Of a stretch of 64,000 nt of DNA, positions 11,991-21,600 are shown one piece after another. The number at the start of each line of letters is the position of its first letter. Within the stretch, counting starts at the first letter, position 1. The DNA is taken from NCBI GenBank assembly GCA_026390595.1, contig JAPLFQ010000010.1, positions 1 to 64,000 of the forward strand, in the 5' to 3' direction. The translations under genes were made by a program, and so were the position numbers. The notes under the pieces were generated by a model that was not told where the DNA came from, did no database searches, and worked only from the letters and a program-made list of their open reading frames with translations. The DNA is from Ignavibacteriales bacterium. Its GTDB lineage: Bacteria; Bacteroidota; Ignavibacteria; UBA10030.

Positions 11991-13175
11991 CTACTTCTTC
12001 GGCACCTCAGGGATCTGGGATGTCCCGACGTATCTCCTGGCACGAACGAAGCTCTTGCGGAGCGACTCGCTGTAGTTGAGGGCGGCCGGGTTGAAGCTGT
12101 TGAACTTCACCCATGACCCGCCGGGCGTGTGTATGAACTCCTGCTTCTCCAGAAAGATGGCGACGTGGCTGATCCGCTCCGGTTTGTCTGCCGCCCCTTT
12201 CCTGCCAAAGAACAGCAAATCCCCCTTCTTCAGGTTTTCAAAATTCTCGCCCGGCTTGACCTCGTCTCCTGCGCCCGCCTGCTGATCTGCATCGCGATAC
12301 AGCTCGAGTCCGTTCAAACGATACACGGTTTTCGTGAATCCGGAACAATCCATGCCTTTCGTCGAGGTGCCCCCCCAGAGGTACGGGATTCCGATGAACA
12401 TTTTCGCTGTCTTTTCGACGTTCTCAGCGCTGAGTTTACGTGATTTCTTCCAGCTCTTGAAATCCTCCACATTCGATTTCTCGATGTACCCTTTGCGGCC
12501 GTCAGGCAGTTCCACCTTATCCCATTTCCCTGAAGCGCCAACGCGCTTCATCAACACGCCGGCAACAGCATCACTCACAGGCACAGAGGCCGGATCCGGT
12601 TTCTCGCGCACCATCGTGAAGTACGTTGTGACGATCACCTTCTGAGCGGCATTCCATTCTTCCACGCCGGCAGCAGTCGTCACTTTCATCGCGGCTTCTT
12701 CCAGCCAGCCGATGTAATGATCCGGCATTTGAACGGAATAGTGCCCTCCCTGCTTCTTCAGGAGCTTCACTGCCGTTCCCATCAACACCTGTGTGGCAAG
12801 TTCAGCGGAGTGCCGCGGATGAGTACGGACATTGCCCACACTCGCCGCGACGATGCCGAATCGCTTCTCGCCGAGCTGCTGATCGGGCAGAACCTTGATG
12901 CTGTCAATCACCTGACCTCCCAGAATCGTGTGAAGAGTTGAGAGTGCGTCCTCTTTCGCTTTCTGATCATCCACTTCCCCGCGCGCGATCGCGAGGCTCC
13001 CCTGCTGGGCATAGGTAACGTCAAAGACCGCGACGCGTTTATCGGGAGCGTAGCGAGCCCTGAGCGAATCAAGCGCAACCGAAGCCGGTGTGTCAACTTT
13101 TTGTGTTTGTGCGCTTGCGGTCAGTGCGCAGAGAACAAGGACGAGAGCGATGCGGATGAGAATGGTCTTTTTCAT
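11991..13175 (-). CDS. Secreted NlpC/P60 peptidoglycan endopeptidase with SH3 domains
   Basis: 394 residues from the ATG at 13175, where a signal peptide begins (MKKTILIRIALVLVLCALTASAQ). The middle holds two bacterial SH3-like segments (about 115-240), then the NlpC/P60 domain with catalytic Cys277 (GMDCSGFTKTVY) and His337 (ISHVAIFLEKQ). These enzymes cut the D-Glu to diamino acid bond in wall peptides. Its neighbour across the gap is a dipeptide epimerase-like protein; the pair could process muropeptides, which is inference. An earlier start at 13268 would overlap the methyltransferase gene and lose the signal peptide, so it was not used. Confidence 0.92.
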   Translation of the reverse strand: MKKTILIRIALVLVLCALTASAQTQKVDTPASVALDSLRARYAPDKRVAVFDVTYAQQGSLAIARGEVDDQKAKEDALSTLHTILGGQVIDSIKVLPDQQLGEKRFGIVAASVGNVRTHPRHSAELATQVLMGTAVKLLKKQGGHYSVQMPDHYIGWLEEAAMKVTTAAGVEEWNAAQKVIVTTYFTMVREKPDPASVPVSDAVAGVLMKRVGASGKWDKVELPDGRKGYIEKSNVEDFKSWKKSRKLSAENVEKTAKMFIGIPYLWGGTSTKGMDCSGFTKTVYRLNGLELYRDADQQAGAGDEVKPGENFENLKKGDLLFFGRKGAADKPERISHVAIFLEKQEFIHTPGGSWVKFNSFNPAALNYSESLRKSFVRARRYVGTSQIPEVPKK

Positions 13176-13264
13176 GAGTCGTTTCAAGAAATGAATCCAA
13201 GAGTGGTCCTGCATGCAGAGCAGGGTTTGCGAACGGGGAAATATACATCGAATCGCGGATGCTT

Positions 13265-14209
13265 TCAATCGTCCAGTTTCGAACTCTTCTTCTTTCCCAT
13301 GAGTGACAAGTCCCGCATTCTTTTTTCAGCCAGTTTCGCGTACCGGGCGCTTTTCTCATACGCGACAAAATGCCGTTTGGCCTGGAGCGCTGCGATGCAT
13401 GTCGATCCGCTTCCTGCAAACGGATCGAGCACGATGTCTCCTTCGAAACTGTACAGCTGGATGAGCCTGCGGGGCAGCTCGATGGGGAACGGGGCAGGAT
13501 GACCAACGCGGCGGGCGGACTCGGACGGAAACGTCCAGATGCTCTTCGTGTACTCCAGGAACTCATCTCGCTCAATGGTGCTCTTCTTCCCGGTTCCGTT
13601 GCGCGCGTAGCTGTTCTTCGAAAAGATCAGGATGTATTCATGAACATCGCGAAGAGTGGGATTCGTTGCTGATTTCCAGCTTCCCCACGCTGTGGAGGGA
13701 CCTGCGCTCCCCCCTTTGTTCCAGATAATCTCCCCCCGCATCGAGTACCCAAGCGCAATCACGTCTTCCGCGAGAAACGCGTGTATGGGTATGTACGGCT
13801 TTCGCCCGATATTGGCCACGTTGATGCATGCTCGCCCGCCATCGACGAGTGCGCGGTGAGTCTCTTTGAGCACGCGGCGGAGTAAGTCGCGATATTCGTC
13901 CAGCGTCAGGTCCTCATCATACTCTTTCGAAACGTTATACGGGGGTGACGTGATCATCAGATGGACGGAATTGTCGGGAAGTTCATCCATGCGTTCGCTG
14001 CTTTTGCGGAACACGCGGTCCAGGACATCGCCGCGAGGCGGTTGTTCCTCAGCGGGGCCGGCAACCGCATCGGCGGAAACCGGATAGAGACGGGTGTTGT
14101 AGAAGCGGGAAGAATCGTGACTGATGCGGCCTGAGGTACCGAACGATGAGGTTGCTGTTTTCCTGCGGGATGGCTTCTTCACAAGCGCACTGAGAAAGAG
14201 TGAATACAA
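13265..14209 (-). CDS. Orphan DNA methyltransferase, beta class (SPPY)
   Basis: Predicted N4-cytosine or N6-adenine DNA methyltransferase, 314 residues. Motif IV TSPPYN is at about 88-92 and the SAM-binding motif I DPFAGSGST at 262-270, so IV precedes I, the beta-class order. Between them is a target-recognition stretch. SPPY more often goes with N4-cytosine enzymes. No endonuclease gene adjoins it, so it looks like an orphan (regulatory or remnant) methyltransferase. The start is uncertain: the reading frame opens with TTG at 14209, and GTG 14182 is an alternative; neither has a clear Shine-Dalgarno. Confidence 0.9.
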   Translation of the reverse strand: MYSLFLSALVKKPSRRKTATSSFGTSGRISHDSSRFYNTRLYPVSADAVAGPAEEQPPRGDVLDRVFRKSSERMDELPDNSVHLMITSPPYNVSKEYDEDLTLDEYRDLLRRVLKETHRALVDGGRACINVANIGRKPYIPIHAFLAEDVIALGYSMRGEIIWNKGGSAGPSTAWGSWKSATNPTLRDVHEYILIFSKNSYARNGTGKKSTIERDEFLEYTKSIWTFPSESARRVGHPAPFPIELPRRLIQLYSFEGDIVLDPFAGSGSTCIAALQAKRHFVAYEKSARYAKLAEKRMRDLSLMGKKKSSKLDD

Positions 14210-14241
14210 CGGTTATGTGCGCCGGAAATCTACACCATATA

Positions 14242-14910
14242 CTATGGAACAGCAAGCTTTTTCTGAAGCCAGTCGGAGAGATCGGAGATACTCTGTTCGC
14301 TGATCGTGTGAGGAATGGGATATTCTCTGTAGGTGAGATCCGCCCGGGTTCGCGCGAGCAGATCGTGTGCGCGCCGCCCATACTGGACGGGGATCACGGT
14401 GTCATCAACACCATGCGCCACGAAGCACGAGAGTCCCTCGAGCCGATCCCACGCGAACTTGAGAGATGTGTTTTCCGGAACGTAGCCGCTGTGAGCGACG
14501 ATGCCGCGCACCAACCCGGGCTTCGTCAGCGAGAGCGCGAAGGACATGATGCTCCCCATGCTGAATCCAAGCAGGAACACACGCAGCGGGTCGACCGGAT
14601 AGTGCTGCTTGACATCGGCGACAAATTGAACCAGCCGGTCGTAGCTTTCTTCGAACTGCTGAGGCTGCGGCGTGCCGATATCCTCCATGTCGTACCACGT
14701 GTAACCGCCGAAACCCTGTTCGAACGGGAATGGAGCGCGGGCGCTCACGATGAAGAAACGCGGATCGAGAGAGTCAGCCAGTCCAAGAAGGTCGTCTTCA
14801 TTCGTGCCCCGGCCGTGGAGCAGAATCAGGGCAGGATGATTCCCTGCCCCAGCCCACTCCGGCTCTCGGATCTTGTGAATAAGCGAAGATGAAATTGGTG
14901 ACTGTGTCAT
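14242..14910 (-). CDS. Alpha/beta hydrolase, phospholipase/carboxylesterase family
   Basis: 222 residues from ATG 14910. The serine hydrolase triad can be traced: Ser118 in GFSMGS, Asp near 170 (HGVDDTVIP) and His201 (YPIPHTISEQ). The oxyanion segment ILLHGRGTNEDDLL is typical of the short carboxylesterase/phospholipase group (Pfam Abhydrolase_2). Cytoplasmic; no signal peptide. The substrate is probably a small ester. It is separated from the small cytochrome gene upstream by 44 bp. Confidence 0.9.
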   Translation of the reverse strand: MTQSPISSSLIHKIREPEWAGAGNHPALILLHGRGTNEDDLLGLADSLDPRFFIVSARAPFPFEQGFGGYTWYDMEDIGTPQPQQFEESYDRLVQFVADVKQHYPVDPLRVFLLGFSMGSIMSFALSLTKPGLVRGIVAHSGYVPENTSLKFAWDRLEGLSCFVAHGVDDTVIPVQYGRRAHDLLARTRADLTYREYPIPHTISEQSISDLSDWLQKKLAVP

Positions 14911-14954
14911 GGTGTGTGGTGATCCCAAAGCAGCCTGGAAACAAGAAAGCAACG

Positions 14955-15356
14955 TCAGTTCTTTTTCGCGCCCTGATCGATCCATTGCCGCAGGATCTCG
15001 ACCTGCTCCGGCGTGGGGGTCGGTTTCCTGCGCGGCGGCATCATCTTGCCAAATGGCGGTTCAGATGCCATTTTCTGCAGCAGCAGGCTTTCTTTGGAAT
15101 TCCCCGGCTTCACCGCCGCGCCGTGCTTGCCCCCCTTCATCAATGATTCGTAGGAATCCATGAAGAGCTGACTTGGATGATCCTCATCTGCATTGTGGCA
15201 GGTCGCACAGAATTTATCAAGAATCGGCGTCACGGCCTTTGAGTACGAAATATCCTTCGGAGATTTCGATGAGCTGCTATCCTGAGCGAACGCACTGAAC
15301 GTGAATGCGAGAGCTGCAGTGGTTAGAAAGAGCGGGAGAATGCGTAGTCGCTTCAC
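14955..15356 (-). CDS. Small secreted c-type cytochrome-like protein
   Basis: 133 residues. The start is GTG at 15356, with AGAGG seven bases upstream, giving a signal peptide (KRLRILPLFLTTAALAFTFSAFA). One heme site CATCHN follows, then a C-terminal segment MMPPRRKPTPTPEQVEILRQWI, as in the Planctomycete-type cytochrome C domain with its Met ligand. It probably acts in the periplasm as an electron carrier, or is a remnant of a larger oxidase-associated module. The preceding gene encodes a paralogue with the same plan (CYGCH, then PGKADTSILVRK and SWINQGAK), so the two arose by duplication. Confidence 0.85.
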   Translation of the reverse strand: MKRLRILPLFLTTAALAFTFSAFAQDSSSSKSPKDISYSKAVTPILDKFCATCHNADEDHPSQLFMDSYESLMKGGKHGAAVKPGNSKESLLLQKMASEPPFGKMMPPRRKPTPTPEQVEILRQWIDQGAKKN

Positions 15357-15382
15357 GTGTCCTCTTGCAAGTAGTGTTGAGT

Positions 15383-15826
15383 TCAATTGTCTTTTGCTCC
15401 CTGATTGATCCAGGATTTGATTGTCTGAAGCGTGCTGTCGGGAAGAAATGGACCTCCCTGCGGCATTCGATCTCCGAACGGAGAAGCCGCAGAGAGCTTC
15501 CGCACCAGAATACTTGTGTCCGCTTTTCCCGGAACGACTGCCGGACCGTGGTCGCCACCCCGCACCAGCTGCGCGACAGTCGCGACAAACAGGCCGCCGC
15601 TGCCACCGTGACATCCATAGCACCCGTAGCGCTGGAATATCGGCGAGACCTGATTGGCGAACGAGACAGTCTGACCTTGTTGCAGAGGCGGATTTGTCGT
15701 CGACGGATCAGGCGCCACAGAGGAGCTTCCGATATCGGCGCATCCCGCCAACACGATGGTCGTCAATACTACCGCTGCTGCAAGCGCAAACGAAAAACGC
15801 GGATTGTGTCCCCAGTGTGTAGTCAC
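15383..15826 (-). CDS. Lipoprotein c-type cytochrome-like protein
   Basis: About 147 residues. A hydrophobic signal ends in a lipobox (TTIVLAGC), so the mature protein should be lipid-anchored. One heme motif, CYGCH, is followed by a Gly-rich loop and a C-terminal segment shared with the downstream cytochrome (PGKADTSILVRKLS... KSWINQGAKDN). Start choice is uncertain: GTG 15826 has AAGGTG spaced correctly, while GTG 15832 and GTG 15877 are also in frame. It is 26 bp from the next gene, so the two are probably co-transcribed. Confidence 0.82.
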   Translation of the reverse strand: MTTHWGHNPRFSFALAAAVVLTTIVLAGCADIGSSSVAPDPSTTNPPLQQGQTVSFANQVSPIFQRYGCYGCHGGSGGLFVATVAQLVRGGDHGPAVVPGKADTSILVRKLSAASPFGDRMPQGGPFLPDSTLQTIKSWINQGAKDN

Positions 15827-15958
15827 GTGCACCTTTTTCTTGTCATGATAGTTCAATTTTCTTCTGCTTTCCAGCACAACGCCGCCTCGGCACTTCTGCT
15901 GCCAGAAGGCGCCCCGCCTGTCCGACCGGGCGCCTCCATCAACCGCTCCATCCTCTCT

Positions 15959-16783
15959 CTACTTTAGCAGCGTCATCTTCTTCGATTGTATCACGACCCC
16001 ATCGGCAGCCAACCTGTAGTAGTACACGCCCGAGGGAAGCCTATCTGCATGCAAACTCGTTTTGTAGGTTCCGGGTTCCCGTTGATCGTCGACGAGCGTT
16101 GAGACAAGACCGCCGCGCACATCATAGACCCTGAGCGAGATATGCCCCGAACGCATCACCTGGTATGAAATTGTCGTTGATGGGTTGAATGGATTGGGGT
16201 AGTTCTGCGACAGAGAGAACTCGTTTGGAATGGTCGACACGTTCTCAACAGCAGTGGCAGCCTTGACCGTAACCGTCTTGTTGGGCGCGAAATTCCATTG
16301 ATCACCCGAATTGGCTCCGTTGAAGTTCACGCTGTTCGCATTCGCATAGATTGTGTAGGTTCCCGGTGTGGCAGGAGCCGTGTATGAAAACGAAAACGTC
16401 GCCAGTCCACCGGTGAAAGGTTGCGGAGAGACATGGGTGAGTTCATCGCCGACTTTCTGTAATGGAGAAGAGGCATTCAGCGTCCCTGCGGAAACAGCAA
16501 TATCTGTCCCAGCGCGAACTGCCGGGCCTCCCTGTACGGTGACTGTGTAATTCCCAGTCTGATTCGGAGAGAGTTCGGCGGGCCCGTCAATGGTCACATT
16601 CACACCGGTTGTTGGACTCGTGCCGTGGCATGTACATCCGTTTCCGTTCTTACGCGTCACCCCCGTCATCCCGCTCGCATGCGCAAATACATAGGAGGCA
16701 TAGAAGACCATGCCAAGAAACAGGAAACCGTAGACGACATAAGCACCGTAGTGCCTCTTAGGTGACTGCGTAGCCAAATCCAT
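15959..16783 (-). CDS. Secreted protein with heme-like CxCH motif and type IX sorting tail
   Basis: 274 residues from ATG 16783, which has AGAGGAG upstream. One N-terminal membrane/signal helix (GAYVVYGFLFLGMVFYASYVFA) precedes NGNGCTCHG, then an immunoglobulin-like/Reeler-like beta domain (VNVTIDGPAELSPNQTGNYTVTV...). The protein ends in a type IX secretion sorting tail (SLSQNYPNPFNPSTTISYQV ... GVYYYRL ... KKMTLLK). The cysteine spacing is C-T-C-H, one residue short of the CxxCH heme consensus, so covalent heme is doubtful. It is upstream of the two cytochrome genes on the same strand, and may work with them at the cell surface. Confidence 0.87.
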   Translation of the reverse strand: MDLATQSPKRHYGAYVVYGFLFLGMVFYASYVFAHASGMTGVTRKNGNGCTCHGTSPTTGVNVTIDGPAELSPNQTGNYTVTVQGGPAVRAGTDIAVSAGTLNASSPLQKVGDELTHVSPQPFTGGLATFSFSYTAPATPGTYTIYANANSVNFNGANSGDQWNFAPNKTVTVKAATAVENVSTIPNEFSLSQNYPNPFNPSTTISYQVMRSGHISLRVYDVRGGLVSTLVDDQREPGTYKTSLHADRLPSGVYYYRLAADGVVIQSKKMTLLK

Positions 16784-17055
16784 AGCGACTCCTCTTCTGT
16801 AAGTGTATGATTGTGTTTTGTGAATATGAAACAACACCTGACTTTATCGCAGCAAAGGCACTTTTTTCGGTTGGATGATTGCACCATTCGCACCTAACTA
16901 CCGGTTGGCAGAAAATGGATGTGCAAACCCAATGCCAGGGGAAGATGCTGCCGGAGCCTCGAATTCAAAGCAAAATCAGGCGTGTCGAACCAATGCGGAA
17001 CGGGGCTGCTGTGGAAACAGAGCTACATGGAAGGGGGTACTGGGGATTCAAATCC
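16784..17055. other. Intergenic stretch without a recognised gene
   Basis: The 272 bp between the type IX secreted protein and the NtrC-type regulator contain no credible ORF. A GGGGATTCAAATCCTC segment at about 17042-17057 resembles a tRNA T-arm, but nothing around it folds as a tRNA. I see no other element. Confidence 0.4.
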
Positions 17056-18465
17056 TCACGAAGCGGGATCATCCCGGCGGTATCTGGCCAGGTCAATACC
17101 ATATTCCTCGATCTTCTTGTAGACAGTCTTCCGATCGAGGTCCATCGAGTCTGCGACAACTTTCACGTTTCCCTGGTGCTCTTCGAGCATGTGCGCCAGG
17201 TACCGGGATTCTGCGTCGCCGACGATTTTTTTCATGTAATCCTTGAAGGGGGCATCCACCGAGACCTCCCGAATCATTGCTTCGGGGAAATTCTCTATCT
17301 CGGTACGTCCCGGAATTTCGACTGAACCGACTACTTCCCCCTCTGTTTTGATAATGGCGCGCTTGATTACATTTTCAAGCTCGCGTATGTTTCCGGGCCA
17401 ATGATGGCTCATGAGGGTGGAAATCACTGCAGGAGAAAACGACGTCACTCTGCCCCCCGACAGGCTGCGGTGCTTGCCGAGGAAATGGTCGGCCAGCAGA
17501 GACACATCCTCCGGCCGTTGTTTGAGCGTCGGCAGATGGATCGGGAACACGTTGAGCCGATAGAAAAGATCCTCACGAAACAGCCCGCTCTTCGTCATGC
17601 CCTGAAGGTCTTTGTTCGTTGCGGCAACGACACGAAGGTCGACGGGCAACGGCTTGTTACTTCCCACCCGTTCTATTTCCTTCTCCTGCAGGACACGCAG
17701 GAGTTTGGTCTGGAGGTGAAGAGGAATGTCTCCGATCTCATCAAGAAACACCGTTCCGCCGTTCGCATCTTCAAATTTGCCGATACGAGCCCGCAAGGCT
17801 CCCGTGAAGGCCCCTTTCTCATGACCGAAGAGTTCGCTCTCCAGCAACGATTCATTCAGTGCAGAGCATGTGATGACGACAAAGGGTTTCGATTTTCTCG
17901 GGCTGTTGTAATGAATCGCCTTGGCAAGCATCTCCTTCCCGGTTCCGGTCTCACCCATGATAAGTACCGTCGCGTCCGTATCCGCCACCTGCCGGACCAG
18001 TTTGAAGACCTGCTTCATCGAATCGCTCTGGCTGATGATATTCGCGAAACTGTACCTCCCGCGAAGTTCTTCGCGCAGCTGTCGCAGCTCGCGATCTTTC
18101 TTCCGCATTTCAAGCACGCGCCGGATCTTGATCAGCAGCTCATCGTTGTCGCACGGTTTCGTGATGTAGTCGTAAGCTCCCTGTCGGATCGCCTCCACCG
18201 CCGTCCGGACAGACCCATACCCCGTGATCATCATGACAGGTGTCTCCGGGGCCCGCGTTTTGATCCACTCCAGCAGCTCGATTCCGTTCATTCCTTCCAT
18301 CACAAGATCCGTCAGCACGAGATCGAACTTGTCAGGTGCAAAAACCTGCTGCGCTTCCTTCGCTGTGGCGGCGATATGCGCGGTGAACCCGCTGTCCTGG
18401 AGGAGCGCGCGTGTCGCGATTCTAAAGGCGTTGTCGTCATCGACGACTAAGATATGTTCATTCAT
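17056..18465 (-). CDS. Sigma-54-dependent response regulator (NtrC family)
   Basis: 469 residues: receiver (acceptor Asp53 in [13 protein letters not shown]), AAA+ sigma-54 activation domain with Walker A GETGTGKE and the sigma-54-contacting loop GAFTGA, and a C-terminal Fis-type helix-turn-helix ([20 protein letters not shown]). It would activate sigma-54 promoters when phosphorylated. The sensor kinase gene ends only 7 bp upstream, so the pair is a two-component system. Promoters with the -24/-12 signature were not found in the operon's own leader, so its targets are probably elsewhere. Confidence 0.95.
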   Translation of the reverse strand: MNEHILVVDDDNAFRIATRALLQDSGFTAHIAATAKEAQQVFAPDKFDLVLTDLVMEGMNGIELLEWIKTRAPETPVMMITGYGSVRTAVEAIRQGAYDYITKPCDNDELLIKIRRVLEMRKKDRELRQLREELRGRYSFANIISQSDSMKQVFKLVRQVADTDATVLIMGETGTGKEMLAKAIHYNSPRKSKPFVVITCSALNESLLESELFGHEKGAFTGALRARIGKFEDANGGTVFLDEIGDIPLHLQTKLLRVLQEKEIERVGSNKPLPVDLRVVAATNKDLQGMTKSGLFREDLFYRLNVFPIHLPTLKQRPEDVSLLADHFLGKHRSLSGGRVTSFSPAVISTLMSHHWPGNIRELENVIKRAIIKTEGEVVGSVEIPGRTEIENFPEAMIREVSVDAPFKDYMKKIVGDAESRYLAHMLEEHQGNVKVVADSMDLDRKTVYKKIEEYGIDLARYRRDDPAS

Positions 18466-18472
18466 GGCGAGG

Positions 18473-20320
18473 TCAGGCTGAAGTTAATCGTTGTTCCTGT
18501 GGTTGTACCGGAAGTGACACGACAAATGTTGATCCCTCTCCCGGAGTACTTGTCACGTGGATAGTCCCCCGATGCTGGCTGATGATCCCATAGCTTACGG
18601 AGAGACCAAGGCCAACGCCGCTCACTTTGCTTTTCGTGGTGAAGAAGGCGTCAAAAATCTTGCCGAGGTTCTCTTTCAGAATCCCCACACCGGAATCACC
18701 GATGGAGACCTTCACAAATCCGTTTTCCTGTGCAGTCCTGATCTGCAGGTGACCTCCTCCCGGCATCGCATCCCGCGCATTGAGAACGAGGTTGAGAAAT
18801 ACCTGTTTGAGTTTGTCTAATGACCCTTGCACCATCGGGAGATCAGCACTGAGATCGGGCTTCACATCGATCCGGTTCCTGATCAGTTCATCACCGAAGG
18901 ATTGAAGGACTTCTTTCACAAGCACGTTGAGATCGACAGGCATCGTCTCTTCCGGCACGAACGAGGTTCTGTAGAAATCGAGCAATTGGCGGGTCAGCTT
19001 CGACATACGAGTGACTTCTTCGTATGCGACTTCGATGAGGTCACGCCCCTGCGTTTCCGAAGGAAGCCGTCCGAGACTGGTTTTCAGACAGCTTTGAATG
19101 TTGTGTATGGGATTGTTGATTTCGTGTGCAAGCTGCGCCGTGAGTTTTCCTGTCGCTGCAAGCCGTTCACTCTTGACGAGTTCTTCCTGCGCTTCCTTCA
19201 GCTTCTGCACTGTTTCATCAAGCTCGCTGTTGCGGGCGATCAGATCCTGGTTGAGACGCCCCAGCTCACTGATTTTCTCCTTGAGCGACCGGCTCATGTC
19301 CCCGAACCGCTGCGCCAGAAAGCTCAATTCGTCTCTTCCGCTCACAGCGATGATATGGTCGTAGTTCCCCTTGCTGACCTCGGTCGTCCCTTGCACAAGT
19401 GCATTGATGGGCCGTGTCATTCCAACGGAAATTGCATGTCCGATGAGCGTCGTCAGCGCAAGAAAGACCACTGAAATGAGTCCGAATGCTCCCAGGATTG
19501 GATTGAGTGACCTGGAAAGCTCCCGGTCGGTGGATTTGATGATCAGGTACTTGATCGGCCTGGCCGTGGATTCCGGTTTGTTCAACTGGAATGCGGTCCC
19601 CAGGAAGACATCGTTCGCTGCCTTCACTTTGAGAACGATGGCGGAGTCGGATTCGGCAAGCATTCCCGAGCTCGCGAGCGATGTCATAAGTCCGTCATGG
19701 TCTGCGAAACTGATCGTCGAAAGAACAACGTCCCGGTCGTTGGTGAGGATGATCTCGCTGTGGTTGGTCCACTGCTTCAATCTCGCCAGCTCCTCCTGCG
19801 TGATGGCAAATCCGAGTGTCAGCGTTCCGACCATTTCGCGATCGACCAGCAGAGGTACTGATGAGACGCGGAAAATCCTGTTCCCAAGAAACCATACATC
19901 GGCGGTTGAGCCGGAGCGAAGAGCCTGTTGCACGGAGGCGCGTCCGGCGACATCGTCTTCGATGCGATTGCCGAACACGAGCTGCACAAGGGACTTGCCA
20001 TGCCTGTCGGTGAGAACCAGAAGATCGCTGGCGGTAGTCTGGTTGAGTTCCTGCGACAGCTGGTAGGCAGTTTTAGGATCCTGAAGTTCGACGACGGCGC
20101 GCAGGCGGGGGGATTCTGCGATTACCTGGCACCCGCGCGAAAGGATTTCTGACTGGAGCCCTACGATGCCGTTCAGTGTGGAGCGATTGCTCCGGAGTTG
20201 TTCGGAAAATGCGTCCTCAATCCTGCTGCGGGTCCAATAGTTGATAATAAAAAACGTAATCACCAACAGGCTGAGAACAACCCCCCAGATGGAAAGGAGT
20301 ATTTTAAATCGGAATTTCAT
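18473..20320 (-). CDS. Membrane sensor histidine kinase
   Basis: 615 residues: membrane helix at about 9-30, a periplasmic sensor domain of roughly 250 residues (dCACHE/Cache-like, inferred from size and the pattern of short strands), a second helix and HAMP (about 285-350). A coiled coil follows, then HisKA with His near 400 (AQLAHEINNPIHNIQS) and HATPase (GVGLGLSVSYGIIS). The DRHGKSLVQL segment fits a Cache-type sensor. Partner is the NtrC-type regulator downstream. Genes for a beta-barrel protein and a cupredoxin lie upstream in the same orientation, and may be what the system senses or serves. Confidence 0.93.
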   Translation of the reverse strand: MKFRFKILLSIWGVVLSLLVITFFIINYWTRSRIEDAFSEQLRSNRSTLNGIVGLQSEILSRGCQVIAESPRLRAVVELQDPKTAYQLSQELNQTTASDLLVLTDRHGKSLVQLVFGNRIEDDVAGRASVQQALRSGSTADVWFLGNRIFRVSSVPLLVDREMVGTLTLGFAITQEELARLKQWTNHSEIILTNDRDVVLSTISFADHDGLMTSLASSGMLAESDSAIVLKVKAANDVFLGTAFQLNKPESTARPIKYLIIKSTDRELSRSLNPILGAFGLISVVFLALTTLIGHAISVGMTRPINALVQGTTEVSKGNYDHIIAVSGRDELSFLAQRFGDMSRSLKEKISELGRLNQDLIARNSELDETVQKLKEAQEELVKSERLAATGKLTAQLAHEINNPIHNIQSCLKTSLGRLPSETQGRDLIEVAYEEVTRMSKLTRQLLDFYRTSFVPEETMPVDLNVLVKEVLQSFGDELIRNRIDVKPDLSADLPMVQGSLDKLKQVFLNLVLNARDAMPGGGHLQIRTAQENGFVKVSIGDSGVGILKENLGKIFDAFFTTKSKVSGVGLGLSVSYGIISQHRGTIHVTSTPGEGSTFVVSLPVQPQEQRLTSA

Positions 20321-20360
20321 CTTTCCCCGTCAGAGAGAATCGCGAAAGGAACAAAACGAC

Positions 20361-20458
20361 AAACCGCCAAGAGCGCCAGGAACGCGAAGAATTTGAGAAT
20401 CTCGGAATACCAACTACCTCGATCTTTTCTTGGCGGTTCTTCGCGTGCTTCGCGGTTT
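20361..20458. repeat. Imperfect inverted repeat between porin-like and kinase genes
   Basis: AAACCGCCAAGAGCGCCAGG (from 20361) and the opposite-facing CTTGGCGGTTCTTCGCG (from 20429) form an imperfect inverted repeat about 100 bp across. The motif 'aaaccgccaag..gccaag..gcgaag' is internally repetitive. It resembles the palindromic intergenic repeats spread through some genomes. It lies inside the putative operon and could attenuate transcription of the kinase. Confidence 0.6.
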
Positions 20459-20475
20459 GCTTCCTCAACACCCGG

Positions 20476-21591
20476 CTAGAATGAGACTGCCAGCTGCAGT
20501 GCGGTAAGATTGTCATTCGTGCCGGTGATTTCCGGCGTTCGGGTCTCACGCCGCACGAGCTTGATCAGAGTGTTCCGGTCGATATGGTAGCCGATCCCGG
20601 CTTCCACTTCGAATACGTTGTTGTCCCAACGCGGATTCGTATCTCCAACGACGAATGTCGAAAAGAGAAGTCCACCCACACGGGCTGCTGTGTAGAAACG
20701 CGGGAACCAGGTGTACTTGGCCTCGGCAAAGTAGCCGATGACGGAGAGCTTTGTATCTTCGTTCTCGAACGGGACTGTCCATTGGCTGTAGACCGCTTCA
20801 CCGTTCAGAAGGAAACGATCCCAGCTGAACTCGACATCAGCTTCACCAATGAGCTGCTGGTAGTGGTTGCTCATCTCAGCACGCGGCAGCGACTTGCCAC
20901 CGTCGGCGAGATATGCTCCCATCGCAGCCGAAGCTCCTACTGTAAGCCCCATCAGCGGCGTGTAGGCGAGTCGGATAAGCTTGTTGAAATCCCCATTCTG
21001 GTTCAGTTGGCCAGCGCTTGCCGTACTGATCGTTCCGTTCGAGCCTGCGATTGCGTAGTGGAGCCGGCCGAGATCGCCATAGAGCATGGCACCGATATCA
21101 TAGATGCCGAAATCGAGCAGCCGCATGCCGAGTCCCTTCCCCCTGTTATTGAGGACTTCCAACCGTCCGGCAACCTGATTGGTGAGGGACATACGGTATT
21201 CATAGATCAACGGCAGACCGTAGAGAAAATTTCTGGTGGGAAACCGCCGTTCTGCGAGGTTCCCAAACGGCATGTCGAACTTTCCCATCTGGATGTTGAA
21301 ACCAAGCCCGGCAAAGTCAGTGATGCGAATGGCCGCATAATCGATGCTCAGCAGGTTTTCTTCGAAGGACCTGGTGTTGACAAGGACGAAGACGTTGTCC
21401 GTCACCTTGGAATCGACGAAGAGATCGAACCGCCACCCGAATGTCCCCGTTCCCTTGTTGACGACACGTTGGTTCTGCGAGCGGGAGCTCTTGAGCCCGT
21501 ACGCAGAAGCTTCACCGCTCAGCTGCACTTGTGAAAAGACCGGAGCACCGATGGTCATCACGAATGCGAGAGACACCAGGATGTTCTTCAT
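20476..21591 (-). CDS. Predicted outer-membrane beta-barrel protein
   Basis: 371 residues with a signal peptide (MKNILVSLAFVMTIGAPVFSQ). The mature part shows alternating short strands rich in aromatic residues (AYSQWTVPF, FAEAKYTWFPRFYTAARVGG) and ends in a strand with a terminal Phe (LQLAVSF), a usual outer-membrane barrel signature. I cannot name the substrate. It follows the cupredoxin gene after 9 bp, so the two are co-transcribed; a cell-envelope role with a copper protein is inferred. Confidence 0.75.
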   Translation of the reverse strand: MKNILVSLAFVMTIGAPVFSQVQLSGEASAYGLKSSRSQNQRVVNKGTGTFGWRFDLFVDSKVTDNVFVLVNTRSFEENLLSIDYAAIRITDFAGLGFNIQMGKFDMPFGNLAERRFPTRNFLYGLPLIYEYRMSLTNQVAGRLEVLNNRGKGLGMRLLDFGIYDIGAMLYGDLGRLHYAIAGSNGTISTASAGQLNQNGDFNKLIRLAYTPLMGLTVGASAAMGAYLADGGKSLPRAEMSNHYQQLIGEADVEFSWDRFLLNGEAVYSQWTVPFENEDTKLSVIGYFAEAKYTWFPRFYTAARVGGLLFSTFVVGDTNPRWDNNVFEVEAGIGYHIDRNTLIKLVRRETRTPEITGTNDNLTALQLAVSF

Positions 21592-21600
21592 AGTCGGTTC

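Noticed and set aside
17041-17058. GGGGATTCAAATCCTC, T-arm-like
   Set aside because: Flanks give no acceptor or anticodon stem.
17401-18450. 349-aa plus-strand frame
   Set aside because: Antisense of the NtrC-type regulator, which shows GAFTGA and receiver motifs.
20584-21534. 316-aa plus-strand frame
   Set aside because: Antisense of the barrel protein gene; no domains.
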